From Blastomussa wellsi (lineage: Eukaryota > Cnidaria > Anthozoa > Scleractinia > Plerogyridae): a stretch of 64,000 bases of DNA. Both the position numbers and the translations under genes were made by a program. The first letter of the stretch is position 1. Each line of letters opens with the position of its first letter. Where the stretch lies: contig OX393568.1 in assembly GCA_947652115.1 (NCBI GenBank), positions 17,768,522-17,832,521 on the forward strand, given 5' to 3'. Below, piece after piece: positions 24,872 through 39,200 of the stretch. The notes beneath the pieces are model-generated. The model was not told where the DNA came from. It saw nothing but the letters and a program-made list of their open reading frames with translations, and searched no databases.

Positions 24872-24921
24872 CCTTATTTGGTTGACACATCCCTCGCGAA
24901 TCGTAAGCGTTCCAAATAAGG
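24872..24921. promoter_or_regulatory. Two inverted CArG boxes (SRF-type), each joined to a GGAA core
   Basis: CCTTATTTGG at 24872-24881 and CCAAATAAGG at 24912-24921 both fit CC(A/T)6GG and are exact reverse complements. Each continues into GGAA (TTCC...GGAA), giving an inverted 12-mer pair spaced by about 30 bp. They lie 337-386 bp upstream of the OST-PNT start codon. SRF binding and ETS ternary complexes are known for such CArG plus GGAA pairs; activity here is inference. Confidence 0.55.
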
Positions 24922-25475
24922 AAGTTGGTTTTACGAGGTTTGCGTGCCGATGACGACACGCCTACAGATCGGATCACGAAGACCTTCCGAGAAATGTCGA
25001 AAAAATACGAAAGCTTTATAAAGTCAAGTTTACCATCGAAGCGTCACGCGTAGGTTCCGTGATCCCAAAATCCGAGTTCAAATCTCGGAGGAACCTTATC
25101 ATTCCTTTAACTTTTTTTCGACTTATTTTTTAAAAAGCAATTATCGAGGAAATGTCAGGCTCATTTCCTGACGTTTTAATATTGCGGACCACGCACTGTC
25201 TTAGAATTAAAAAACTACGGCTCGCACGCAAAATTGCGTGAGTAAAACGGATGCCAGTAATTATAAAACACAAAAGTCGACCAATACTATAGTAATCCAA
25301 CGACGGCAATAGCTGGCTACACTTCACGAAAAACTAAACAATGCTGGCCGTTTATTTTGGTTACATAAAGGTTAAATTTAGATAAACTTGTAAAAAATAT
25401 CTTAAATAAGTCTTTTAATGTCGTGCTTTTGCGAGTAGTCATAAATTTCAAAATAATAAACCCAATTATTAAGCC

Positions 25476-25770
25476 AATAGACCAATTCCGATATATTAAA
25501 TTATAACATGGCGACGAGGCTTGGGGGAATAAAACAAAAGAAATTATTTTTCATCCCTAAGCCTCGATGCAAAATATTTTTTTATCCCCCCAAGTCTCAG
25601 CGACATGCTAGAATATTAATATATCAGAATTGGTTTATTCTGATATATTAAAATTCGCACATGGTGCCGAGGCCTAGGGGAATAAAACAAAATAAACTCC
25701 TTTTATTCCGATCCCCTACCCATAAGCCTCGGCACCATGTTAGAATATTATATATAGGAACTGGTCCATT
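25476..25770. mobile_element. Composite MITE with AATAGACCAATT-type termini
   Basis: Starts AATAGACCAATTCCGATAT and ends with a diverged reverse complement (AGGAACTGGTCCATT). Two internal stem units each pair a (C/G)GAGGC(T/C)T(A/G)GGGGAATAAAA-like block with its inverse (CCTAAGCCTCG; CCCATAAGCCTCGGC), so two related foldbacks lie end to end. Same family as 36084-36244. Confidence 0.7.
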
Positions 25771-26174
25771 TGAATCCATGTCCCTATGGAATATACTTTC
25801 TTTTCATTCGTTGGGCAAATTTTATTTTTGCTTTGTCAACATTAAGTTGCGTACATTATAGATATCAATCACCATGTTAAAGGTTCTGTATCTTTGATCA
25901 CAAAAAATGTTGCACAATGCCCACACATGTGCAAATTTTGCCCGGGGATTTACCCAAGAACGTGCGGTGTAAACTATTGATTTCTTTTCAGCGAGTACAG
26001 TGTCAAATAACAGGTACTTATAACATTTTTTATTCTCTAGTCACGTATTTTAGTGCCCTCCAGTTAAACATTTGAACTTCGCCTTGATTCCAGCTGTTTG
26101 AGAAATCCAAGAAGCACGTATTTTTTGAGCTGAAAAATCAAGACAAGAAGACAGTCGAATTTAAATAATTGTAT

Positions 26175-26184
26175 TTTATTTATT
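26175..26184 (-). terminator. Polyadenylation signal of SDAD1 (overlapping AATAAA pair)
   Basis: Minus-strand AATAAATAAA about 380 bases past the stop codon. Another AATAAA lies at 26242-26247. Either could define the 3' UTR end. Confidence 0.5.
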
Positions 26185-26561
26185 TCAAAATTACTGCCCT
26201 ACATGAAGCACCGTCGTGAATTCTCGGCCAGGTTGAACAGTTTTATTTGCGCGCTACTGAAGTTCGCACGATAAAAAGGAAATAACGGCATGAACGCAAA
26301 ATATTCTATACCTTTCACCACAATTCTTATGGTCAATCTTTTCAGAAAGTCCTCCAGGGCGAACAGAAAACATTTGCATGCAGCGGATTTTTCACATTTG
26401 GTCAAACGCTGCGTCCATGCCCCCTTTCCAACAAATACTTCCGCAGATTGTAATCTTAGATGAAACATTTCCTGGCTGCGTTGAGCGATCCCTTGAGAGA
26501 AGCCACGATTTTCAACAGCCACCATTTGGCGAGCCTGTTCAAAATTTCCTAGTGGAACTTG

Positions 26562-27169
26562 TCAATGTTTCGGTTTCTTATTTTTTAGAAGTGCGTTCTT
26601 CAGCGAGATCTGCAAAATAAGAAAAGGAAGACAAAATCAGATCTCATAGAAACAACTACAAGTAAAACATAATTTTTAGACAGTGGTAAATACTTCGTCG
26701 ATGGGAGAGACGGAAACTAATCTTCGTAATTAATATCATTTTGTCAATATCTTCTTAAACTATAACTTGATCCCAGCATCTTCACATAGATTTCAGTGTA
26801 AAAGCACGGTAATTCTTTTTTTATATCATTTTCACGCCGAAAAGGTGTAAGGTTTGGTAAAAAGGAAACGTACTGTCCTTTAGGAAGAAAAAGACAGGCG
26901 ATAGTTTTTTTGAACTGAAGACTCTTTTTTTGGCCCGTAACTAGTGTCTCGTGTGCTAGCAACATTTTCGCGTAAATAGTTTGTACTTCTCGTATAAGTT
27001 GTCGTTCAATTTTATCCTTGATTCGAATATTAATTTCCTTTGTTTCGTATGCATTATGAAGCATCACCGCACCCATAAACAAAGGGAAATTAACTTTGAA
27101 CCAAGGATAAAACTAAAACACAACATGCTATTTAACAATTATTCCAGAAGCGCGCGTTGGATAGCGCGA

Positions 27170-27202
<33 letters not shown>

Positions 27203-30200
27203 AACATTGTACAAACATTGCGAAAAATGCATTTTTTTGCGCGTACACCTACCATATTTTAATGGTATATGAGCTCATATATCATTGCCTCTAAACCAAT
27301 CCAAACTCAGGAAATGCAATATACCACAGCTAATTTTTAATAAAAATGCATATACGTTACCTGTTTTTCTCGGAACGAGCGCTTCGTTTTGCCTCGAACA
27401 TTTCTATTGTGCCGCATCATCATAAAGTTCTTATTTTTTCTTTTATCCTACAAAAGCCGGAAAAATTCTGTTAATCTCCTAAATACAGTGACGTTTAAAG
27501 AACGGTATGCAATTGTATGTTTGTCAGACAACGTATTATATAAAGTCTGATCACCTTGTTGGACGTGCTAGCAAACTGATTCAGTCTTTTCTTCGACGCC
27601 TTTTTCGAGCCAAACTTTTCTCTGCCTTGTCTGCCGGCCTGTGAATGAGAGCAAATAAAGTAAATAAAAATCAAGTACGTTTAAGGGGGCCCTGTCACGG
27701 GGGTTTTGGTGTTTTCAGCTTCATTCATTGCTAAAATCATTACCTGGTGCCTTTAATCGTACTCAAACTGCTCCTGATGGACTAAGAGGGAGATATCAAA
27801 CGAATTGTGGCTCAGAGAGCAAACAGAAACGAATTTCTGGCGATATTTTCAAGGAATGGCTCTAGAATTTGAAAAAACTGGCTAGTTTTTCCAGATTTCA
27901 GTCCACTTACATCCTTGGCATCCTAAGTGATAGGTGGAAATAAACGGTTTCACTGTATTGATATAGTACTAGGTAACAAAACTACACTATTATTTTTGGC
28001 TTTCCTTTGATGCGGGAACGTATTAAAGCATTCTAAAACGTCACCAAAATACCGTGAGAGTGCCCCTTGTGATTATGTCTAAATTGAAAAATGAGAGGCA
28101 GGGCTCCAAATTAAGAGGTCCGGAATCTCTCGTCTTAGTTTTCGAGAAGAAATTTATTTCCCCTTTCTAAAGGGGTGCAAATACATGGGGAAAGGGTAAC
28201 TGCTGGCAGTCAACGCGCGGTCAGCCTGTGTACAGGATGTCCTCTAATAATGCACGCGATGCTCAGAGAAGAGCCTGTTCTTTGGTGCTCTGGAATATCT
28301 AGACATGGGGAACATTGTTCAATGGTGAAAGTTCCTTCAAGGTATAGATCTTTTTTTCCATCCTAAAACGAGGTTAAGATTACATGGTCATATTAAAACA
28401 TAAAATGCGTGATGGCCAACACATTCTCGTGGCCGAAAACGACGTTTTCGTGACGCGCAAAAGGGATATGAAAGCATTCAAATTTGACTGTGAAAAATGG
28501 CGAGGAGCTCTTTCTTTGGTCGCGCAAGCAAACGACGAGGCATCAAGCGCTAAAAAGGACATGCTCCACAACGCTTCCTTGATTCGAGCATTTTTATAGC
28601 ATGAACTATCAGTTGTTCCTTCGAAAGGGAAAACTTACATTGCACGCTAGCATTCCGCCCAGATCGCCTGGAGACAAACTTTTATTAATAGCTCCATTTG
28701 TATAAATATAGCCTCTATTAAGCGAGTAATCCTTCACTGGGAATTAAAAGGCCAGAGACAAGCCTTTACTTAATAAAAAGTATTACTCAGAGAAAGGTTT
28801 ATTCACGTTTCTACAAACTTAACAAAAATAAATGAGAAACTGATCGAGGGATTTTTGGAACTTGACCGACTGGCAGCTTGTCAATATTCAGAACAGTCGT
28901 TCACTCGACTGTGTCTAAGAGCTGACACGTCTGACTATCGCGTCATTTTAAAGCTCACAGTCGCCTTGATAAGTAAGTGTTTCCTTTTTCTAAAATTAGA
29001 GTACGAAATTTACATGAAAACAACAATATGAAACATGCAGCATAAAACAACAACAGTTTGCGTCCCAAACCTAGGTGTTCTCATGCAACTTTTTGATCCT
29101 TAGTTTTCATACAAGAGCCCAAACGAAAAGGAGACATCATTGAGGTCCGACAAGTGGTTTGCTTTTTGTCGGACTTCATATCTCGTGACTTTCATGAATC
29201 AGCTAGTCTGTATTGTTTCACTTTGAAATAGCCACATTGAGTTGATTGACGTAAGAACTGCCGTCATCTTCGATCACAGAGGTCAAAAACTGCCTCTAAC
29301 CCGCTAACAGCTTTGTTCATTGATGTATCCTGTACATGCAAAGTTCGCTTTTGAAAATGTGTTAGCCTGAAAACAACGATTTTTCTCAAACCTATTTTTT
29401 CAGTTAACTTTATGGTCGTAAATGCAAATTAAGTAGACCACGCTCATTCCGATAGCAATATTAACAACTGTCAAGATTTTAGTGTTTTGGTTCCTAAACT
29501 TATGCCGTTTGATGGCATTCAATGATCTCTTTAAGCACTCGAAGCAATATAACCCTCTAAGTTGAAGATGCAATCTTCTTGTGATTTTCTTTTAACTGCA
29601 CGGCATTCAAGCAGATTACAGACCAAAATAAAGAGAGTCGTCAACACCTCAGTCTTGATCTACCACCAAAATCTCCCAACTTGAAGTAAAAGAATGTAAC
29701 AGACCCATATTGAGAGTTTGCATTTTGAGCTAGCGCTGGCTTAGAAATTAAATAAGAATTTCAAAAAGCCCCTTATTTAAGTTTTAAAATCGTTTCTCTT
29801 CAGATTATGTGGTAAGGGCAATGTTCACGCTTTAAAATCGAGAAGGAAACTGAGAGACATGATTTTCAACACGAAAGCAGACACAAATGTGATAGATTAG
29901 ACAGTTTATAGGTGCCCGCAGCGCGAGGAGTCGCCAACTGAGTGCACAGGAAGTTCTTCGGATTGCTACACGTGTTAAGCGGAAATGTTCACGGCTTAAA
30001 ATTATCAATTTCAATTTTCATACACATCGATAATTTATTTTTAATTACACAATCAAACACCGATGGACAAACTTGGTCGTCTGTGCATTACTTCAGATTA
30101 TTTGAAAGGAAAACTTCGCTTGTACGGGTCTTTGATTGTGAGAAAGCTGTGTTTTCGCAGGCGGACATGGATATTTGAGGACCACGCGCGCGCGCGATCG

Positions 30201-33200
30201 GCAGGCTGCGTGTGTCGATGACACTCGCTACACGAGTCACGCTATGCTCCTACACGCATGTCACGGCTCAATGTACCCCAAATATGAGTTCCGTTTTAGC
30301 GAAACAGGAAAACAAATTGCGTTGTTGCTAAGTTGTTCCCGTTTACGTGATAAATGCTCTTTCCTGCGATAAGCAAAATTTAATTTCAATAAGTGAAAAC
30401 TAAAGAAAAAGCTGACTGCAAAACCGGACCACAGTTTACAAATTCACCGTTTAACGACTGGGACACTCATTGACAAGAAACTTTGAACAAACTTCTTTTT
30501 CTCAGTACAGCTGAATGAACTTTGATTCATCATTTACAAACACAAACAACAGAGCCTTCGAGAAATCAACGAGGTGTTAAATTTTGTAAAATAAACATTT
30601 TTAGCTACACAGACTCGCCAGTCTGAATTTTCCAACTGCGTGTGCCACGCGCGTGTACGTCTAGAACGCCCACCGTACGTGTCATTTGTTGTGTATCAAG
30701 ATATGAAAGGAAGTTGTAAGTCTTGGTATCAAGTGGGATTTAAACACGCCGTAATCGGCTTCTCAGCGGCAGTACAGGCAAAGGATTTTTTTTCGTAAGA
30801 AAACAAGGAAGCAACTTAGGTGTGCAGCTTGGCACTGCGTCTCAAGATGCCTTCGCTTACAGCCCTGAGCATAACACTACCTCAGGAAATCATGTTATTT
30901 CCTTTACGAAAACACCGCGTTCATGACTCGAAAGGCGTGTGTAATGGTATAAGAAACATGCATGCAGTTATGTCCACATTCTTTTACGTAGACGGGGTCG
31001 TTGCGGATCATGGATCACTTTTATGCTGGGTATTTACGACAGGAAATGTTCATCCTTGCAAAGTCTATCCTGTATAGAACGACAGATAACAGAGACAGGA
31101 AATCACTTGCGATGGAGTGCAGCTTCAAGCTGATCGTTCAGAACGCCTTATTAAACGGATCTATTGAAGGGAAGGGAATTTCCAGGCAATTTTTAGAAAA
31201 ATCGGGAGACCCTGGTGCAACTGAGCCCTGAGAATCAAGGATTCACAACATATGGGAAGACCACTTCAACATGTGCCGTATGTTCAAGGAAAAATGCTCG
31301 AGCTTGCAGGCAAAGATTCCTAAGAATTGATAACCTGCGATCAAGCGTTCTTTTTTTTAGCGCGCAAAAATATAAAGAACGCCTGATCGTAATCGGAGGT
31401 TAAAGAATTTATAGCATGCAAAAGCAGGCGCTGTAGATCGATAGGCGACCGTTGGATAATTTTGTCCGCGTATTTGGCCTTGGAGTTACAAACGAAGAGG
31501 GTTGAGATGAGAGAGCGGGGGGGAGGGGGCTATTCATTCAGCCTCACTCCTACCCCCTACGACGCTTTGCCCTCTCTCCCCAAGCCTCTCCCGAGTTTGA
31601 ATTAAAGAGGGCGCATGCCCGATCAAGGAATGTCAGAAATGTGTTCGTTCGCTAAAATTCACCTTCATTGCACGTCTTGTATGCTATAAAGATGGACAGA
31701 ATAGCGTACCACCGGATACTTAACGGTATTAACCGAACTCTTTCAATTGATAGGCCTGGTCATTTTAGCATACTTAGAAATGTTAGTTGCTGCAAAACAA
31801 CAAGCTATGGCCATATCCTAATCAGTACTTACAATCACGGTCTCCAGCCTTGATTCCTTGTCGTGTTTTTTCTTTTTATGAATGTTCTCAATGTCTTCCA
31901 AGGAAATTAACTCGCCCCTGTGAAAAAAGACAGAAAAGCAATAACCGAATTTGAAAGGTGACAGGCAAACGAGGAATGGAGTGGACTCTAAGCAAGTGTG
32001 GTCTCGACTGCACTCCAACAAACTGTGATAGAATTGTAAACCGTTCCCCGTAGTCGGCCATAATGTGCCTGCTTTCGTTTTCTCTTTCACCGTTATTCAA
32101 GGAGAAAGAGTACTGAAAATGAACTTACAGTCTTGCAATCCATTTTATATAATAAATAATGTACGTATGTTACTTGCTGGGCTTATTTAACAAATAAAGA
32201 AGCCTACGCCATGTATTATACTGTCATAAAACACGGCGGGCATTTGAGAACACGAGGGAAATGTAGAAAACACGAGCCGCAGGCGAGTGTTTTCAAATGT
32301 CCAGAGATCCCATTAAACTAGTGAGTAGATGACGTAATTTTCCCTAATCGATCCAGCTCTCTCAATGCTCCTCGACTGAAGTCGAATCTGGTAATGGCGG
32401 ACAGTTTAAACAAGAATTCGTCGTTCAAAAATTGAGGCGCAATAATTGGCATGGTGCATTCTTGCCAAATATAAAATCGGAATCGAAAGAGAACAAGAAC
32501 AACATTTTTTCATCGTAGAACCACTTTAACTGTATCAGGATGTTTGTTTCTTTAACCCTTTGTAAAATCCAGTCTTCAGTCTTTCGTTGTTGATTTTTAA
32601 ACCTGGTTTAATCAGATATCTTTCCGTGTAAACAGGGTATAAGTTGATTAAATATTTTTATTCTCATCAGCTGTCTGTTAAACAATGTACTTATGTAGTT
32701 AGGAGAAATTTTAATGCGTGTTATCACAGGCTGAAACTTGTACAAACCGTTCTGTGGGCCCGGTGTTGTCCGCGCCTCTCTTTCGCTTCTTACCCACTTT
32801 TGGATCAACCTGCCGAGCTATTTCTCGTAACCTGATCTTCTTGAAATCCTCATCCGTGAGAATCTGAAATAAATTAATAAGGAATTAAGGCAAGCAGACA
32901 AACAGGGTACCTTCGTAATACATTTCTCTTTGATCGTGCAGTACTGTTAAGAGATTTCTAGTCGAGCTCCCATATAATAAGGTTAGGTTATTCCGTATGG
33001 GGCGCAAGAGTCCCTCTCCGTTAAAATTTGTCGATCACAAAACATTTAAAAACATAACATTTATAACATTTCAAACTTTGTACCACAATCGATTCAGAGA
33101 CATTATTGTCAAAACGTGGATTTAACAAAGGCTCCGTTTCGAAACTATAGTCCTCTTGCAAAACGCTTCATGTGAAAATGAGTTTGATTCATATGAAAAT

Positions 33201-36200
33201 GAACGCGAAGGTGAGGAATATTTTCATAGCGGAGCCCGAAGGGCCGCCAAGCGGAGCCCCATACTCATATGGGAAAGAAAACGAAACCCATGAGTTGATT
33301 TTCTCATGGTTATCATGGCTAGCGGTATTGCTCGTGGACGCGTACGCAACATGGCGGCAAAAAATAGCCATGCCTTGTCAACACCTTGTCAGCCTTATCA
33401 GCTTACAGCTTTGTTGGCATTGTCTTTCTTCATTGATCGCGGGCTCAGGTCCGAATTTTTTCTTCTGGCAGCATTTTTTAACTTTTTATGGTCATTTTTA
33501 GCGGAAATTCTGCAATTCGACTTGACGTTTGTAATTATCATTTTTTTCAGAGAAATTATTAAGAACCAGCAAGAATACGGAGCTCCGCTTTTAGGCTTGG
33601 CTAAATCTATATATTATGAAATGTTCGCACAAATACTCGTTCTGGCACAGATGCAGGTTTGTTAGGCAGTCTGTGTTCTTACTCTTGTCTGACTTATCCT
33701 CGCCGCCTTTGTTTTCAAGTCTTCCTCTTCTTTAGCTCCTTCATTTTGTTCGCTATTTTCCTCATCATCACCCTCTTCATGCTATAAAACCAAAGACAGA
33801 CAATTAGCATTCCTGAATTATTACTATATACGACAGTTGGTAAGTTTTTTAAAAAAGACAAGAAATTGTAACGCTATCGAACAACTACAAAGAAACGATG
33901 AGCAAAGTGTACCTCTTCCTCGTCTGACGAACGATAAACGTCCATCCATTCACCCTCATCGCTTTCCCACTCGTCTGTGAAGGAAAGGAAAAAACAAAAC
34001 AAAACTCACGGTAAGTGTTGGAACAAGAAGTGTACAAACAACGTGTATATTGTGACATGAGCAGTCCCAAACCCTGGAGATGGCGTGACGCTTCAGGCAA
34101 ATCTTTTTCAAACCGGAATTGCGGACGGTTGCCGATGTTCCTAAAACAATTGAAATGAGAACTTTGTCTACATTCTCTTACTTTCTCTCAGAACAAGCTA
34201 AGGTTTTCCGAGTCGCGCTGGGGTCCAATAACGTGCATTCTATTTTAGACTTTGTGCACTTCGCCCGTTTAAAACCCGTAAAATGTCTGATCCCATTAAA
34301 CCAATCAGAAGATTGCACAAGCTATTGCAAGTATACCAGTGTTTGTGCCAGTTTGTCGTCATGGCGACACATTATGTTGCTCAGCAACCACTCTGACCAT
34401 GAAAATTTTGGTAAGAGATCCTTGGTGTTTTCTATGTACAGCACGTGGACTGAAATCCAAACTACCTTGGTTTGCATCTTTTTCATTTTCACCGTTGCTT
34501 TCTTCAACGTCATCATCGAGTACCTAATATGATAAAAATATATATCATGTCAAACCCTTCTGACAAATCATAGCGCGGTTATTAAGGCAGAGTGGCAAAT
34601 GAGGACACATTGTTGCGGAAACACTGTTGCTCATGAGTTTTTTTCTTCCAGTGCAAACAAAAAAATATTTGTTGCGGACAAACATTACAGAAACATTTTT
34701 GTGTCCTGGTACCCTGGTTCCAGAGGTTTTCTCCTCGTTTTATAATTCTCAACCAAAGAGCCGCGAAGACTGCTGTGGTGGCTTACTTACATGTAGCTTC
34801 AGAAGAAAAATAAAAACTCTGGCATCAAGGTAATGTCTTGGACACAAAATATTCTACCGCAACAATGTTGCGCGCACAGGCAAACATGGAGACATCTGTG
34901 TCCACGACAATGTGTCCTCATTTTCCACCGCCTTTAGGCTGCCCCGGATTCAAGGCACAATTAAGAGCGGTAAAGTTTAGGGTGACGTGGAGAGGGGAAG
35001 TATGTGGGGCTTTGGAAGGGGGAGGGGTGAGGGTGGGCTACTTGGAACATGTTTTATAGTTTTCTACACAGCGCAGTTATAGCAACTGCAATTGTACGGC
35101 AGGAATGTAGTTCAAAACATCAGTTGCAGTTCTCGTAGTTTTCCAAACCGAGCCAAAAGGGAAAAAGTCTGAAGTCAGGGAACAAAAGCCTTTTATAACG
35201 AATCTCTTATTATTACATTAATCATTTACTCTTTTTTGAGTAGTTAAAATTTAAGACTTCAATCACTATTATACGGCGCAACGTACCTCTGTCCCAGGAA
35301 CGAAGTCTGTTATTTTAAGCTCGCCGTACTGTGTCACTGTAATCGCTGTACTTTCTTCGGTTGGTTTACCCTGTAACAAGAAAGACGAAGTATCAGCACT
35401 GCGACTATTAGCACCACAAGCTCACGCCCTCTCTAAAATAAACGGTACGCAATGCATGCAGAAGCGCTTACCAAGCGCCTGTCAAAACATTTTCAGGAAA
35501 TTTACCAAAAGTTAACGTGAATTAAAGAAGCTGGCAACTTGTGAAGCTTGCCATCTGATAAACCCACTAGAATCTCAGTATTAATTTAATCTCGCAGGAA
35601 TCTTACATTTGTTTATTTCGATTTCCTAAGTTGTTGTAGTTGTCGGATAGTGTTATAGGGCGACATCCTATATACATGTTCGGTACCAAGAGCCACTCAG
35701 CTGTGAGTATAAGCTAAGGTCAAACGCGGTCTTGTTTACTGTGCTTTGAATGTAGAGACGTCTGCCTTCTAACTGAATAATCAAATACAGTTTGTTTCTT
35801 TCTGTTGTACTTTGTATTACAGTAGTCTTTTTTTAACTTCCCCGGTCTATTTTGCTTTTGTTCTATGCAGTACGCCTAGTTCCCAGTAATTTTTGGTTCG
35901 TTAAACGCGCGAACGAAACATCTTCGGTCCTTGCCTCCCTGACTTAAGTATATATCTTCAGGTTATACCTGCAGTCATTGTATTTCATCCAGAAAATGGG
36001 CGTGCTAGAGCGCCAAACAGATTTCAAAGTCACAATGAATCATCAGATGGAAAATGCAGTTTGATGATATAAATTAATATCTTAATAGACCAATTTCGAT
36101 ATTTTAATATTCAGACTAAAACAATAGACTTCACTACGAGGCTCCGGGGAATAAATCCCACAAACTCAACAATTTGTACCCCGGAGCCTCGTGCTGAGGT

Positions 36201-39200
36201 CTATTGTTTTAGGCTGAATTTTAAAATATCGAAATTGGTCTATTGACATTTAAAAATTCTCAGTTTATTGCAAAGTATTGGCTTACATTTTAACCCGTCA
36301 GTTGCATTTTTACCCACCCTCCACAAGCTCGCCAAAATGCTTGTACGTTAAAGCGATACACGATATATATACAACCGAAATTCTGTAGTTTACCCTGTCT
36401 TTTTTATGAAGAAGAGCTGGATTCACAGCACGGAATAGCTGTATAAGGGATCGAGCCGCCATCATGACACCTGTTTAAGAAATTCATGATAAATATAATG
36501 TATAGTATAGATTTGCAACAATTACAGCAGAATCTTAGGGAGGAAAGATGGCATCGATCTCTCGCTATTCTGATCTACCCAGCTGGTATACGAAACAAAA
36601 CAAAGGAAATTGAGAAATCACGTATATGTCTCACAACATCGAGTTACCAGTACAAGTGAGGTTTCCATGATAATCGAGATATTGGCCTTATGGACTTTGG
36701 ATCGAGCAGTCGTGGCACTGCGCTGTGTTTTGGGCAAGATACTTTACTCTCATAGTGCATCTCTTCACCCAGGTGTATACAACTAAACTGGTCGGTTGAA
36801 AGTGCAGGGTATTAGTTACCTGTATGCACGAGCGAACCTTAAAAATCGTGGAAGGCTAATAAGGTCAAAAATTAAACGAAGAAAACGAAATACTAATCAG
36901 AATGGAAAATGGTAAAATCGCTGTGACAGCGAGGCGAAAGTGGATATTTAAAACAACCACAGTTTCCACCTTATCCTCATAATTGCAGCTGGCGTTTTCA
37001 GTCAGGCAACTTACTTTTATCTTTGGATGTCTTGTACTGCGCTAAATCCTGAAGCAGCTCATCTGTCATAACCAACGGGCACCGTGCACACACTTCACGA
37101 ACAGCGTTCAGACTGGAAGGAAAATTAAGAAAGTGCAGACAATTTACTTTTGGCTAGAGCTCGGGGCTAGAGTGCTTGTCTCCCAACTTTGATACGCACC
37201 AAGATCATGTCAGCTAGCCAGGCAGTAATTCAGGTACAATTGATTCATTTCTAAGGAAAATGTTACACCAGTTGAATGTTGACTAGAAGTTGATAAGGAA
37301 AAGGTAAACAAACCAACGTCGCAAAAAAAACCCTTGGGTTTCAAATGCAGACTTAACCTTTTGTAGTTACCACTGAGACCTTACGTGCAATGCACACTCA
37401 AGAATAAATTACAGTAATACAACATACCACTGTCGAGACTCTTACCCAACTGCCATCACTTCATTCGAGTTTCTCTCAGTCACAAAATTGTTTACAATTG
37501 CTTTCATACCAGATTCAATAACCTGCAAAAGGTTTAGTAAAACACAATTAACAATTGGTGTGCTTTAAAGCGTGCACTTAGAGGTTTGGAGAGTAGGAAA
37601 GATTGAGGTGTAAGAGCGGCTTGAGAAAATAGCTGAGAGCAACTCGGTCACCTTGTTTTAATACAGCGAAAGATTCAAAGCGTCTGTATCACTCGTCACT
37701 GAAGAATTTTGCAAGTAATGGTCCCTGCATACTTTCAGATACTACCTTGAATATTTTGGTTGATTATTTTCTCAGTTCCCATCAACTGACTGTTTGACAT
37801 GCCTTTGTATTATTGGGAGTTAAGTTAATTGTTATGATCAAGACAAACCTCAGGAGGAACCAGGTCATGACATGCCTGTGCAAAATACGTCAGTAATTTG
37901 GTGACCTCTAATGGAGAACAAAAACAACTGATTGATAAGGAACTTTACTTCATCACAAGACAAGACATCACAGGCTTTTGCCTAAAGAAAATATCAAATG
38001 AATACTTTTCTTTCGATGGACTAGCATCCAGTCCAGGGGGGAGGGGGATAGAAATATCCCTGGCTGCTTACCTTATCTTATACTTTTCTTTGCAATAGCA
38101 TTTAAGTTTACAATATTTTTAAAAGTTAAAGTAAAACTGCTAAAGCAATTAAATGCACTGCGATAATGAAGCTATGTCAAAATAATGTGTCCTAAATAGC
38201 AGTTAAATGCTATTTTAGGAAATTAAAGCAAGACAAAAGAAAAGAAAATGATGACATGCAGATTTCACGAAATATTGCGTTATACAGACTTACCTCTTTG
38301 ATGTGGTTGTAAGTATCGCTGGAGAAAAGGATAAAAATTGAACAAGAAGAGCTGCAGAAAGACAAAGCAATTACCAGTCACCTTACAACAGTCTTATTGG
38401 CCCAGGTCTGAAAGCACAATGTTTGTACAACACAACACAGGCAACGTACGGTATCTTACCTGGTGAATACCTACAAGTCTTGATATCAGGTCCATAATCA
38501 TTAATTTCACCTCAAATCTTTCTGTTGATGACTCAAGTTGCTTGAAAAGTCTTTCACAAAAACCTATGATAAACATAAGAGAGAGGATAGATTTGTGCTA
38601 AATCAGTTACTGAGGGTAAAGAGCATGAAACAGACATGGTTTCTTGCATAGAATAAAGCCTTCATTCTGACCTTGGGGATCGTTAATAAGATGAAGAGCA
38701 GAGAAATTCACAGCGGATGGAGTTTTTCGTTTCTTCTTTTGTTTCTGAAACAGAGAAAGTAACTGCGAGTGTAATTGTGGCAATGAAAACAAAGGCCATT
38801 TACTAGAGAATGTTTCAATCGAGCGTTGCAAAACCAAAACCAATCACACAGGCAATCCAGTGAACCACTCAAACTCAAGAAAATACATGCAGCCATCACA
38901 AGGCAAAGGAAAATATGAGCAAGCAAATCACAATTGGTTTTGGTTTGACTCCTGATCATTGTTTGTAAAAGTGGCATGAGTTTTCCAGCTAATCACTAAG
39001 TGCAGTAATGCAAAACCAAAGCAAATGCTAAGTACTGTCAACACTGAACTGAAAACCGCTCTATTGACAGATTGGTAACCATCATTCACACCGTCATTCG
39101 AGGAGCCAGTGTTTATAATCACCATAGCAACAAAATAGTAAAAGTCACAGGTGGATGTTTTGCATTATTTTCAAACTGCAGGCAACTGATGAATGGGACT

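Larger units (their letters stand above)
24536..26174. other. Intergenic region between OST-PNT start and SDAD1 3' end
   Basis: Holds the CArG pair and the 25476-25770 MITE. No exon recognised. The OST-PNT 5' UTR presumably lies just above 24535, but its start cannot be placed. Confidence 0.6.

Noticed and set aside
28384..28599. 71-residue plus-strand frame beginning [12 protein letters not shown]
   Set aside because: Looks protein-like in composition but matches nothing I recognise, lies in an SDAD1 intron and has no supporting exon structure.
33172..33665. Overlapping plus-strand frames of 109 and 119 residues
   Set aside because: They lie in an SDAD1 intron, are hydrophobic by composition only and match no family. 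No splice or start context supports them.
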